Assembly (NCBI GenBank): GCA_019636615.1
Contig: JAHBXF010000001.1
Location: 682,001-746,000 of the forward strand
DNA length: 64,000 bases
From: Phycisphaeraceae bacterium
GTDB taxonomy: Bacteria > Planctomycetota > Phycisphaerae > Phycisphaerales > UBA1924
Reading direction: 5' to 3'
This document shows, piece by piece, positions 25,936-37,900 of this stretch (positions are counted from its first letter, which is position 1; every line of letters begins with the position of its first letter). A program made the position numbers and the translations under genes. Below the pieces are notes generated by a model that had not been told where the DNA came from, made no database searches, and was given only the letters and a program-made list of their open reading frames with translations.

Positions 25936-28900
25936 TTACTTCATGACCGCCGCGACCGAAACGCCGGTGACCGCCTCGGCCAGATCGATATCCGTGAGCG
26001 TATCGCCGCCGATGAGGTTGATCACCGACTGGCGGACCTGCTGGATTTCGCTGGGCGTGAGGGCCAGGTCGTCGATGCGGTCGAGGAGGGTGCGTGCCTT
26101 GTTGAGGGCCTCCAGGGCGGTGGTTTCGACTTCGGTGGCTTCGCCGCCGCGCGATTCGAGGTAGGTCCGGAAACCAGCGCCGGTGGGCTGGTCGGTGGTG
26201 GCGATGTAGTTGTCGTAGGCGTCGAAGATGGCGTCTTTGAGGGTGTTCAGGCGGCTCTCGGGAGACTCGCCGGCGAGGAGTTGGTTGAAGGCTTCCTGGC
26301 CGTTGGTGTAGGAGAGGTCGCACAGGGCACGCACGGCGGCGATGGTGCTGGCGTTGGGGAGGCGGTTGATGGTGACGCGGCGGTCGGAGGGCTGCGGGTT
26401 GGCGCTCTGGGGGACGTCCTGATAGACAGCGCGGCCGATGAGGTAGTTGGCGAGTTCGTTGGAGGTCGGGAACTTGAGGAAGATGCCCGCGCTCTCGAGG
26501 AGTTTGCCGAAGGCGCTGCTGAGCACCGCGGCGCGGGTGACTTCGCGCTCGCGCCGGTCGCGCGGGATGGCGCCGGCGAGCGAAGTGGCGACGTTGGTGT
26601 CTGACCTGCTCGTCTTGAGGTCAAGGGGGAGGAGGAAGTTGGCGTTGCCGGCGACGCGGGCGGCGTTGAAGAGGTCGAGGCTGACACCGCCGTCGAACTG
26701 GGAGAAGATCTGGCTGCCCAAGCCGATGCCGCGCTGGCCGGAGTCGTTGGCGAAGAGCACAGCGCCGCCGCCCTCGCGGGTGATGTTGGCGGGCTGAGGA
26801 TCGTTGACGGGGCTGGTGAAGCGGATGAAGTCGATGCTGCCCTTGGCGACGATGTCCATGCCGACATCGCGGTCGAGGCGCGGGTTGAGTTCACCGCCGA
26901 CGAACTCATCGTCGAAGAGGTCGCCGGCCTGGCGGGTGCGGAGGATGATCTCGTCTGAGGCGACGGTGAGGTTGGCGAGCGCGACGAGGTCGCCCAGGCG
27001 GGCCACGCCGCCGTTGACGGCGATGCGCAGGTTGCCGAAGGTGGTGAGTTTCTGGAGGCGTGCCATGGTGAAGCCGCCTGAGCCGACGTTGACGACGAAG
27101 GTGGGCGCGTTGAGGAGGTTGGTGATGTTGGGGGAAGAGGGGATGGCGCCGTTGACGTTGAAGTTGGCGAAGACGGCGGTGGCGGCGCGGGGCACCTGAG
27201 CGCCTTGCGCGGGTTCGGCGCCGATGGTGAAGCCGCCCAGACGCTGGCCCGGGCGGGCGCCGACGCTGCCGCCGAAGCGGAACGGGGTGCTGTTGACGGT
27301 GTTGCCGATCGGGGAGATGTCGGTGCTCTGCGGGTTGGCCGAGATGGTGACGGGCGCGGCGGAGCGGACGGCGAGCACGCGGTTGTTGAGTTCGCTGTCG
27401 GCGTCGATGGTGCCGCGGAAGAAGAGAGAGCCCGAGCCGCCGTCGATGATGGAGTCGCCGACGAGGACGAGGGAGCCGCCGAAGACCATGCCGTTGGAGG
27501 TGGTGATGTTGGAGCCGACGTTGATGAGGCGCCCGGCGATTTCTTCGGCGGGGGCGAGGGCGTTGACGCGGAGCGAGCGGAGGGCCGAATCGCCGCCGAC
27601 GGCGCCGAGGAAGGAGACGGTGCTGTTGGTCGGTGTGAAGATGATGAGCGAGCGGCGCTGGCCCGGGTCGCTGTTGAGCGTGGAGCCGAAGGTGACGCCG
27701 GTGGCGTTGATGGTGGTGTCTTGCGTGATGACGACGGCGTCGCCGAGGGTGACCGGGCCGCTGACGGAGATGCTGCCGCCGCGGAACTCGGCGGTGCCGC
27801 CGGGGTTGAGTTCGAGAGAGCCCAGCGGACGGCCCGCACCCAGAGCGCCCTGGAAGATGGTGAGGCCGGTGTTGTTGACGGTGAAGAGGTGCGGGGTGTC
27901 GCCGCTGCTGTTGATGGTGCCGCCGAAGGTAACGGGGCCGTTGTTGGCGAAGACGCGTGTGTTGCCCAGGAGGGTGAGGTTGTTCTCAAAGAGGACGGAG
28001 GCGCCGTCGGGCGTGGCGTTGACATCGCCGCCGAGGGATGTTTCGCCGCCGAAGCGGATGTTGTTGCCAGAGACGTTGGCGAGCACGTTGGCCGCGCCGT
28101 TGATGTTGATGTCGCCGCCGATGAGGTTGCCGCGGATGGTTGTGGGGCCGTTGTAGATCTGGTTGCCGGCCGACTCGACGCCGGCGTCTGCCTGGGACTG
28201 GGAGATGTCGGTATCGCCGATGGCGATGGAGGTGGCCGAGAGGGTGACGTTGTTGAGGTTGGAGGTTCGGCCCGCGGCGCGGAGAAGGACGATGCCCGCG
28301 GCGCCGCCCTCGATGGTGAGGTTGCGGAGGGTGCCGTCGGAATCGACGGTGCCGTCGAAGCGGACACCGTTGCCGGAGATCTGAGAATCGGCGATGAGGA
28401 CGGTGTTCTTGCGGTAGCGCTGCGACCCGGTGGTGATCATGTCGCCGCCGATCTCGATGGAGCCGTCGGCGTTGGTGTCGATGCTGGCCAGTGCGCCGTC
28501 GCCGTTGTCGTCCGGGGTGCCGGCGCCGGCGGCGAAGCGGGTGAGGCTCTCGCCGCTGGTGTTGACGGTGAGGGCGCTGGGGGAGGTGTCGGAACGGAGT
28601 GTGGCGCCGAAGATGATGTCGCCATCGACAAGGGTGGCCAGGGTTGTGGTGGCGGCGAGCAGGCGGACATCATCGAGGTAGGTCTGCGTGCCGTTGGTGC
28701 GGACGATGGAGGGGAGGAAGGTGGTGCCGTTGGCGTTGGTGGTGATGGAGGCCAGGGGCGACGTTTCGCCGACGTTGCCGCGGAAGAAGGTGTTGCCGAT
28801 GCTTCCGCCCGAGTTGACGGTGAGGGCGCGGGGGGTGCCGTCTGAGTTGAGCGTGCCGGCGAACTCGACGCCCTGGCTGGTGCTGGTGGTGATGACGTTG

Positions 28901-31900
28901 CCCGCGAGCACGACCGGGCCGCCGAAGGACTGCTGGCCGATGGTGCGGATGGTGGGAGAGGCGATGGTGATATCGCCGCCGGAGACGACGAGCAACCCGA
29001 GTTCGTTGTTGTCGCCGTCGTTGCCGCCCACAGCGCCGCTGAAGGTGGTGTCGGCCGAGGCGACGGTGAGGCCCACGCCCGAGGAGGCCTGCGCGAGGAT
29101 GGTGCTGCTGAAGATCACGCTGTCGGCGGTGATCGTGGTGTCGCGTGCGATGGTGAGGGGGCCGGTGAAGGTGGCCTCCTGGGCTGTCACGCTCACGGGG
29201 CCGCCCGAGCCGTTGCCCAGCAGGGCCGAGGCCTGGAAGCGGAGGATGCCCGACGAGGCGACATTGCCGTTGATGGTGGAGTTGCCCACGAAGGTGAGAT
29301 CAACGCCCGAGACGCTGCCGCCGAGGTTGGATGTGCCGCCGAAGGTGGCGTTGCCGCTCGCGGCGACATTGCCGGCGATGGTGGAGTTGCCCACAAAGCC
29401 GAGATTCACGCCCGAGACACCCCCACCGATGTTGGATGTGCCGCCGAAGTTGGCATCGCCGCTGGCGGTGACATCGCCCGTGATCGTGGAGTTGCCGTCA
29501 AAGGTAAGGCCAACGCCCGAGACGCTGCCGCCGATGCTGGATGTGCCGCCGAAGGTGGCATCGCCGCTGGCGGTGACATCGCCCGTGATGGTGGAATCGC
29601 CGTCGAAGGCGAGGTCAACGCCCGTCACGCTGCCGGCGATGTCGGAGGTTGAAGTGAAGGTGACGTTGCCGCCGGCGTTGATATCACCAGCGATGGTGGC
29701 GGCGCCGTTGAAGGACTGGTCGCCCTCGGTGGTGACCGAGCCGGTGTCGATGGTGGCGCCGGTGGCCTCGAACGAGGCGAGGCCGTTGGTCGCGCCGAGG
29801 TCGCCGCCGACCGTGACCGCGCCCAGGCCCGCGGCCAGGATGAGGCTCTGGGGGTCTTCGCCCGAGGCGGTGTCGGCGTTGCCGGTGATGGAGATTTTGT
29901 CGCCCGCGGCCCCGGCGGTTTGGATGGTGACGGGGCCGGAGATGAAGAGGTCGCCGTCGATGGCGATCACGCCGCCGACCTGGCTGAGGAGGTTGCCCTG
30001 GATGAAGAGGTCGCCGGTGTAGGTTTGAGCGCCCGCGGTGGTGACAGAAACAGCCTCGGTGCGTGAGCCCGAGGAGACGAAGGCGCCCAGGCGCTCGTCG
30101 GCACCGACAGCGCCCTCGAGCACGATCACGCCGTCGGTGCCTGCGGTGAGGGAGAGGGTGCGGTTGTTGCCTGCGTCGTCGGCATCGACCGTGCCGGTGA
30201 TGGCGATGCCGCCGCCGGCGGGCACGGTGTTGCCGCCGGTGGTATCAAAGATGACGTTGCTGGCGATGGTCACCGCGGCGCTGTTGACCACGATGCCGCC
30301 GCCGGCCGTGGTGATGTTGCCGGCGATCGAGGTGGTGGGCGCGGCGAGCGTGAAGGCGCCGTTGCCCGTGCCCGTGAGGTTGCCGCCGATGGCGATGGAG
30401 CCGCCCACGCCGTTCATGCGGAGGATGACGGGATCGGAGAAGGAAAGATCGGAGATGACGGAGAGAAGGCCGGTGCCGTCAACGCGGCCGAAGAAGATGC
30501 CCGAGAATCCGTCGTTGATGCGGGCGAGTTCGTCCGTGCTCAGGTCGAGGCCGGCGGTGGCGTTGCTGTCTGGCCCGCCGAGGTTGACGTTGGCCGATGC
30601 GAGCGAGGTGAGGAACGACAGCGTGGAGGAGCCGGCGATGGAGCCGCCGGATTCGATCTCGACATCGGTGGCGGTGAGCGAGAGGGTGTTGGCGCCGGCG
30701 GTGAAGGTGTCTTTGATGAAGATGATGCCCGAGCCGGCGTTGAGGTCGGTGTTCTGCGAGAGGGTGACCGCGTCGTTGAAGCAGATGTCGCCGTCGGTGA
30801 CGATGTTGCCCGCGAGGGTGAGCGGGCCGAAGATGTCGATGGAGCGCGGGGCGATGTTGGCGGCGATGTTCACGCCGACATGGCCGCGGAGGGTGAGAAC
30901 GGTGTCGTCGATCTTGCTCGCGTCGGTGACAAAGACGGTGCCGTCGTCTGACTGAAGGGTGTAGACCAGGCCGTCGATGTCGGTGAACTGGGCGCGGGCG
31001 GGGGTGCGTGCGTCGGTGATGTCGGCGTCGTTGCGGATGGTGAAGACTGAGGGCGAGGGGGAGCCCGCGGTGGCGCCCACGAACGAGGGCGCGTTGGTGA
31101 GGGCGTCGACGAAGGCATCGGTGCCCGCGCCGCCGGTGCCGTCGCCGGCGCGCAGGGTGATGGTGTCGGCGGTGAGGGTGGGCGAGGCAGCGCCGAAGGT
31201 AAGGTTGCCGGCGCCGCTGCGGCCGGCGTGGATGCCGATGGTGTTCGACGCGGGGACGGTGAGGTCGGCGTTGACGGTGATGGCGCCGTCGGCTTCGAGC
31301 GAGATGTCGTTGCCGGCGATGAGCGCGCCGTTGATGATGAGAGAGCCGACATCGAAGGTGATGCCGCCGGTGCTGGTGATGCCGCCGGGCGAACCGCCCG
31401 AGCCGCCGACAAGTGCCGCGCCCGTGCTGTTCACCGTGACGCTGGAAGCCTGAAGACCCGGCGCGGCGGACTGGGCGAGGAGGAAGCCGCCCGAGGAGTT
31501 GACCGCGAAAGCGCCCAGCGGTGTGACGGCGCCCACGCGGTCGCGCAGGTTGACGTTGCCGGTGCCGGCGGAGATGGAGAGGCCGAAGGCCCCGTCGATG
31601 GTGGAATCGAAATCAACGATGCCGCCGCCGGGGCCGGTGTTAAGGGCGACATCGGCCGTGAGGGTGACGGGGGTGGTGAAGAAGATGCTGTCGTCGGTGG
31701 TGGTGATATCGGCGCCCAGGGCGACAGCGCCGGTGGCGTTGTCGTTCTGCAGGAACTCGCCGTCGAGCGAGAGGGTGTTGTTGCTGATGGTGAGCAGGCC
31801 GGTGTTGTTGATGAAGAGCCCGCCGCTGTCGGTGGTGCTGACGCCGTTGGAGAGGGTGAAGATGCCGCCGGTGAGCGAGATGCCGCCGCCCGCGGCGTGG

Positions 31901-34900
31901 ATCGCGGGAAGATCGGCCTCTGAAGCCGAGCCGATGACGAAGCCGTTGAGACGGCCGGCGCCCGCGCCGACTTCGCCCTGCAGGGTGACGATGTTGTTGC
32001 CCGCGACGAGGGTGAGGGACTGCGTGGCCTCGGTCTGCGCGGCGACGGTGCCCGTGATGGTGATGCTGGCGCCCGCGGGCACGGCCCCGGCGTTGGTGGT
32101 GTCGAGCGTGGCGAGGTTGCCGGCGAGCGCGTTGCCCAGGACAACCGAGTCATCGATGAGGATCGGGGCGCCGTTGGTGATGATGTCGGCGTTGAGCGTG
32201 GTGGTGGTGCCGGTGCCCAACAGGGAGATGGCGGAGAAGAGGTTCTCGCCGATGATGTTGCCGCTCACCGTGATGGAGCCGCCCTCGGTGCTGCGGATGG
32301 TCGTCGCGCTGCGGAAGGTGGAGCCGAGGATGGTGACGGCGTGCTCGCCGTCGGCGCGGCCGATCGTGACGCCGCCCAGCGAAGAGGCCAGCGCGGCGAG
32401 GTCGGAGGCGGTGAGATCGAGCACGCCCGGGCCGGTGTCCGCCGCGTCGCCCAGGCGGATGGCCTGCGTGACGGTGGCGGGCTGGAGCACGAGGGAAGAA
32501 CCCGCCGTGCCGGTGACCGAGTTGGCCACCGTGGAGAAGGTGATTTCGTCCGCGGTGAGGGTGTAGGAGAGGCCGTTGATGTTGAAGGAGGAGGTTGGCG
32601 AGAAGGTGATGGCGCCGGTGCCGGCCGAGAGCGAATCGCCGCCGGTGGCGGTGACCGCGCCGTCGAGGCTGATGTCGGCATCGACGGTGGAGATCGAGCC
32701 GCCGAGGGTGATGGTGTCGGCGGTGATCGAGACGCCGCCCGCGCCGGCGGTGATCTGCGCGACCGAGGCGCTGAGGGCGGTGGTGATGTCGAAGGCGTTG
32801 AGGCGGGTGCCGGAACCGATGTTGCCGGTGATGGAGACATTGCCGGCCGTGCCGGCGTTGATCGACACCGACTGGCCGTCGATGCTGTCGCCGTCGAGCG
32901 TGCCGGTGATGGTGACGTTCGCGCCCGTTGCGGCGCCGCCGCCGTCGGTGGTGTCGAACGCGCCGCCGGAGGTCACACGCGTGTCGCCGGTGATCTGGAT
33001 GGCGCCCGCGGCGGTGGTGACGTTGCCGCCAAGCGTGAAGATTTCACCGGAGGGCACCGCGGCGGTGAAGCCCGCGGGGGCGACGATGGCGCCGACGGTG
33101 ATGCCGTCGGTGAAACTCTGGAGCGAGAGCGCTTTGCTGGCCGCGAGGGTGATGTCCGAGGCGAGAATGCCGCTGCCCTGCACGGTGAGGGAGTAGGTGC
33201 GTGCGGAAAGATCAACGGCGTCGATCTGCACCGCGCCGGTGTCGGCGTTGCCCAGCGTGACCGTGCCCGTTGAGTTGAGAAGAGCCAGTTCGGAGGCGTC
33301 GATGTTGAGCGCGCCGGCGGCCCCGGCCAGGCCCATGCTGGTGCCCGCCGTGAAGGTGCCGATGTTGATGCCCAGGTTGCCGGTGATGACGTCGTTGATG
33401 GCGACGGCGTTGGTGGTGAGCGTGACGGCGGAGGAGCCGGCGTTGACGGCCTGGTTGATGGTGATGCCGTCGGGCGCGGTGAGGGTGATGAGGTTGTTGT
33501 TCGACACCAGGCCCGTGCCGCCGACGGTGAGCGTGTCGAGATCGGTGTAGACGATGTTGCCCGTGTAGTTGCCCGTGATGGTGTTGACGTTGTTGGAGGT
33601 GTTGAAGAGCAGCGCGTTGTTGGCGCCCTGCAGGTTGAGCGTGCCGGCGATGATGCCGCCGGTCTGCGAGATGCCGTTGAAGTTGGAGTGCAGCGTGAGC
33701 GTGCGTGAGCCGTTGATGGTGATGCCGCCGACGGCGATGCTGTTGCCGCGGAGCGTGAGGTCGTAGTTGGTCGCGCCCAGCGAGAGCGCCGTGGTCGAGA
33801 CCGCGCCGGCGTTGGAAGAGCCGATGGAGAGCAGGCCGGTGGTGGCGAGGTTGGCCAGTTCGGTGTTGTTCAGGTTGAGGTTGCCCGAGGAGGCGTTGCC
33901 CAGCCCGATGGTGCGGCCGACGGAGATGTTGGTGACGGCAAGATCGGAAGCGCCGGCATCGACCAGCGCGTTGACGGCGATGGTGTCGGTGGTGAGGGTG
34001 ATGGGCCCGCCCGACACGGCCTGGCTGATGGTGATGCTGGGGGAACGCAGCGACACGGCGCCGGTGGAGGTGATGCCGTTGGTCGTGGCCTGGCCATCGC
34101 CCGAAACCGAGCCGACGGTGAGCGTCGCGGCGTGGAAGGTGAGCGCGCCGGTGTTGGCCGCCACGGTGGTCACCGCGTTGGCGTTGTCGTTGAGCGTGAA
34201 GGCGCTGGTGCCCAGCAGGCGCAGCGAGCCCGCGGTGATCGCGCCCGCTTGCGTGACCGTGCCTCCCGAGGAAGAGAGCGTGAGCACGCGGCCGCTGGGA
34301 GCGGTGAGGCCCGAGAGGTCCATGCTCTGCCCGATGACGTGCAGGTGGTACGAAGCCGAGGAGAGGTTGAGCGAATCAACTGTGACAAGCCCGGTGTCGC
34401 CGGCGTTGCCGATGGCGAGAAGGCCCGTGGAGTTGAAGTTGAGCAGTTCGGCCTGCGAGAGGGTCAGCGTGCCCGCCCCCGTGCCAAGACCGATGGATGT
34501 CGTGGAAGTGAGGGGGCGCAGGATCCCGCCGCTCGTGGTTGACACGGCGGCGTTGATGCTCATGTCGTCTGCGATCAGCGTGACATTGCCCGCGCCGGCG
34601 TTGATGATGTTGCTGACGGTGATGGCGTTTGAGGTGAGCGAGACACTCCCGCCGCCGCTGCTGAGGCCGACGGTGGTGACGGTGCCCACGGTGAGACCGC
34701 CCGCGCTGTCCACGATGGTCACGGCGCCGCCGCTCGTGTCGCCGGCAACGGTGCCGATGGTGTTTGACGTGTTGGAGAGGTCGAACACGCCCGTGCCGAG
34801 CAGACGCAGGTTGTCGGCGGCGATGGCGCCGCTCTGGCTCACGCCGGCCGAGAGGGCGTTGAGCGTGAGGGTGCGGCCGGTGTTGAGGGCGATTCCGCCG

Positions 34901-37900
34901 GTGGAGATCGAGTCGCCGATGAGCGCGAGGTCGTAGTTGGGCGTGCCCAGCGCAAGGGCGTCCGTCGCGATCGCGCCTGTCTCGAAACCTGTGTCGCCGC
35001 GGCCGATGGTGACGGTGCCGGTGCTGGAGAGATTGGAGAGTGAAGTGCCGCTGACCGTGATATCGCCCGCGGCCCCGCCCAGGCCGAAGGTGCGGCCCGC
35101 GGTGCGGTTGCGGATGGTGATGCCGCCGTTGGCTGTCGCTGTGTCAAAGATGCTGATGAAGGAATCGCTCGTGATGGTCAAAGTGCCATCGCCGACATTG
35201 AACGGCGACGCGAGAGATATGGAGTCAGAAACGATCGATGCCGTTGTGTCGCCCGTGTCGAGGGTTGCCGGGCCGAAGTCGCCCCAGAAGAAGCTGCCCG
35301 TTTCGGCCTGGAAACCACCGAGCGCCGTCACGGATCCTCTCATGTCCATCAATGATGTTGTCGTGAGAGAGACTAGACCCGATGCGTCGATGGTGCTGAA
35401 TGATGATGATATGTAACCCGATCCTGTGATCGAGATGTCTCCGGCGGTCGCCCGGATGGTGCCGGCGATGCTGATGGAGCCTGTGCCGGTGACTGTGACT
35501 CCCGCCGCGGCGCTGAGTGTCACCCCGGGATTGACCATCAGCGGGCCGTTGCCCGTGAACCCGCCTGGCGCGGTGACATCGCCAGAGATGGTTGTTGTGC
35601 CCACCGCGCTGGTCGTGAGCGCGCGGGAAGCACCGAGCGTGAGCGTGGAGAGGTCCATCGCTCCGCCCGAGATGAGCGAGAGGTTGAAGAGTTCGCCGCT
35701 GAGGTCGGCGGTATCGGCCGTCAGATCGCCGGAGTTGTTGCGGCCGATGGTGACGGTGCCCGAAGAGGCCAGGTTGGTGAGTTCGGTCTCGGTGAGTTGG
35801 AAGGTGCCCGCGCCCGCCCCCAGGCCGATGCTGGTGCCGGCCGTAGAGGTGCGCAGGGTGATGCCGCCGTTGGCGGTGAACGTGTCGCTGATGTTGATGG
35901 TGTCGGTCGTGATCTGCGCCGAGCCCGCGCCGAGGTTGACCGCGGCGGTGTTGCTGAAGTCATCGTGCGTGACATCGAAGACCTGGCCGGAACCCGAGGT
36001 CGTGAGCGTGCCGCTGACGAGGAAAGTGCCCGTAGAGCCGTTGCCCGTGACGGTGGCCGCCTGGGTGACGCCGCCGAGGGTGACGTTGCCCGACGAGTTG
36101 AGCGTGAGGCCGCCCGTGGTCGTCACGTCGGCGAGATCGATGGTGGTGCCATCGACGGTGATGCCGCCGCTGCCCGCGGCGAGATCGCCGGCGGCGGCGA
36201 CCGCGCCGGTGTGGTTGATGTCAATGGCGGAGGTCGTGAGCGTGGTGATGTCGCCGGCCGCGGTGCTGTCGAACGTGGTGCCGCTGGAAGTGAACCCGGC
36301 GTCTGCATCGACGGCGGCCTCGACCGAAACCCCGGTCGTGGCGGCGAGAATGACCGATGCGCTGGGCACCGAGATGGCCTCGGAGACAGTGATCGCGCCC
36401 GCGCCCGCGACGCTGACATCACCGCCGCCGGCGGTGGCGATGCCGGTGAGGCCGCCTAGGGTCGCGCCGCCGATGATGAGGTCGCCGGTGACCTGCGAAA
36501 GGAAGACACCGCCGCTGCCCGCCGAGGCGGCGGCGTTGGCCGTTTCGGTGCGGATGGGCGAACCCGAGGCACCCACGGCGCCCGAGGCGTTGCCCGAAGC
36601 GTCGAAGGCGACCGAAGCGGCCGTGACCAGGGAGGAGGCCTCGGCGCGCAGGATGCTGCTGCCCGCGGTGGTGCCGATGTTGCGCACCAGCGCGTGACCG
36701 GTCGTCGCAAGGTTGCCCAGCGTGATGTTGCCCGAGGTGCTCTCGGTGAGCCCCGCGCCGGTGTCGATGCGCAGCACGATGTCGGCCGCGCCGGCGTCAA
36801 GGGTGACGCCGCTGCCGAAGGTGATGGAGGCCGAGCCGGCCAGGCGTTCGACATCGATCACGCCGTTGGCGAGCAGTTCGTTGGCGATGAGGGTGATCGC
36901 GCCGTCGTTGGTGGTGATGCCCGCGTTGAGGATGATCGAGTTGCCCGCCTGCATGGTGATGCCCGCGGCGGCGGTGGTCAGCGTGATCGCGTCGTTGACG
37001 GTGATGTTGTTGCTGGCCTGCAGGGTGACGCTGGCGCCCACGGCGTCGAGCGTGGCGGGGGAGATCGAAATGCTGTCGCTGGGGTTGGCGGCGAAGGTGC
37101 TCACGTCGCCGATCACCCCCGCGCCGGCGGCTTCGACGATGATGTTGGCCGGGTCGAGCAGCAGGTGCCCGCCCCGCCCCTTGGCGGCGGCAAGATCGAC
37201 CCGGCCGCGGTAGACCAGGTCTTCCTTGCCCGAGACTTCGATGAAGCCGCCGTGGCCGGCCTGCTCGCCGCCCTTGGCGCTGATGCGGCCGGCGTAGTCG
37301 GTGTGGACGTCTGACCACAGAATGACGGTGCCGCCGTCGCCCTTGCCCGTGGCGTCGGCCTTGATGGTGGTGGCGCTGTCAACCTTGGTGGTTTCGGCGG
37401 TGCGCTCGGGGCCCTTGCCCTGGAAGTCGCCGCCGACGATGACGCGCCCGCCTCCCGCGGTACCGCTCGCGTCGATAGCCGCCCCTTCAAGCGAGACGCG
37501 CTGACCGAGGATGGCGACCTCGCCGCCCGTGCCCTTCTTCGAGCCCTGATCGGCGGTGTTGACAGTTCCGGTGACTTTGACATCGCCCGCGCCCTGGCCC
37601 TCGACCCGCACGGTGCGCGCCTTCACGCTGCCGCCGATGTTGAGCGCCATGGAGTAGACATCGCCGGCGGCCATGGTCACGCGTCCGCCGGGGGCGTTGA
37701 CCTCGCCGGTGTTGGTGACGGCGGCCCCCTTGGCGTCATCGGCCTGACCGGCGACGCGCACGAAGATGTTGCCCGAGCGTTCGCCGACGAGGATGTCTTC
37801 GCCGGCGGCCATGACGACCGAGCCGCGCGGGGCGGTGATGGTGCCCCCGTTGGTCACGCGCCGGCCGAGCAGGCCGACGAAGTCGGCGGTGATGGCGCCC

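Noticed and set aside
27205..28845. 546-residue Asp/Glu/Val/Gly-rich plus-strand frame, with similar long frames across 25943-38562
   Set aside because: Antisense shadow of the repetitive tpsA gene. The repeated composition simply mirrors its Ala/Thr/Gly-rich codons.
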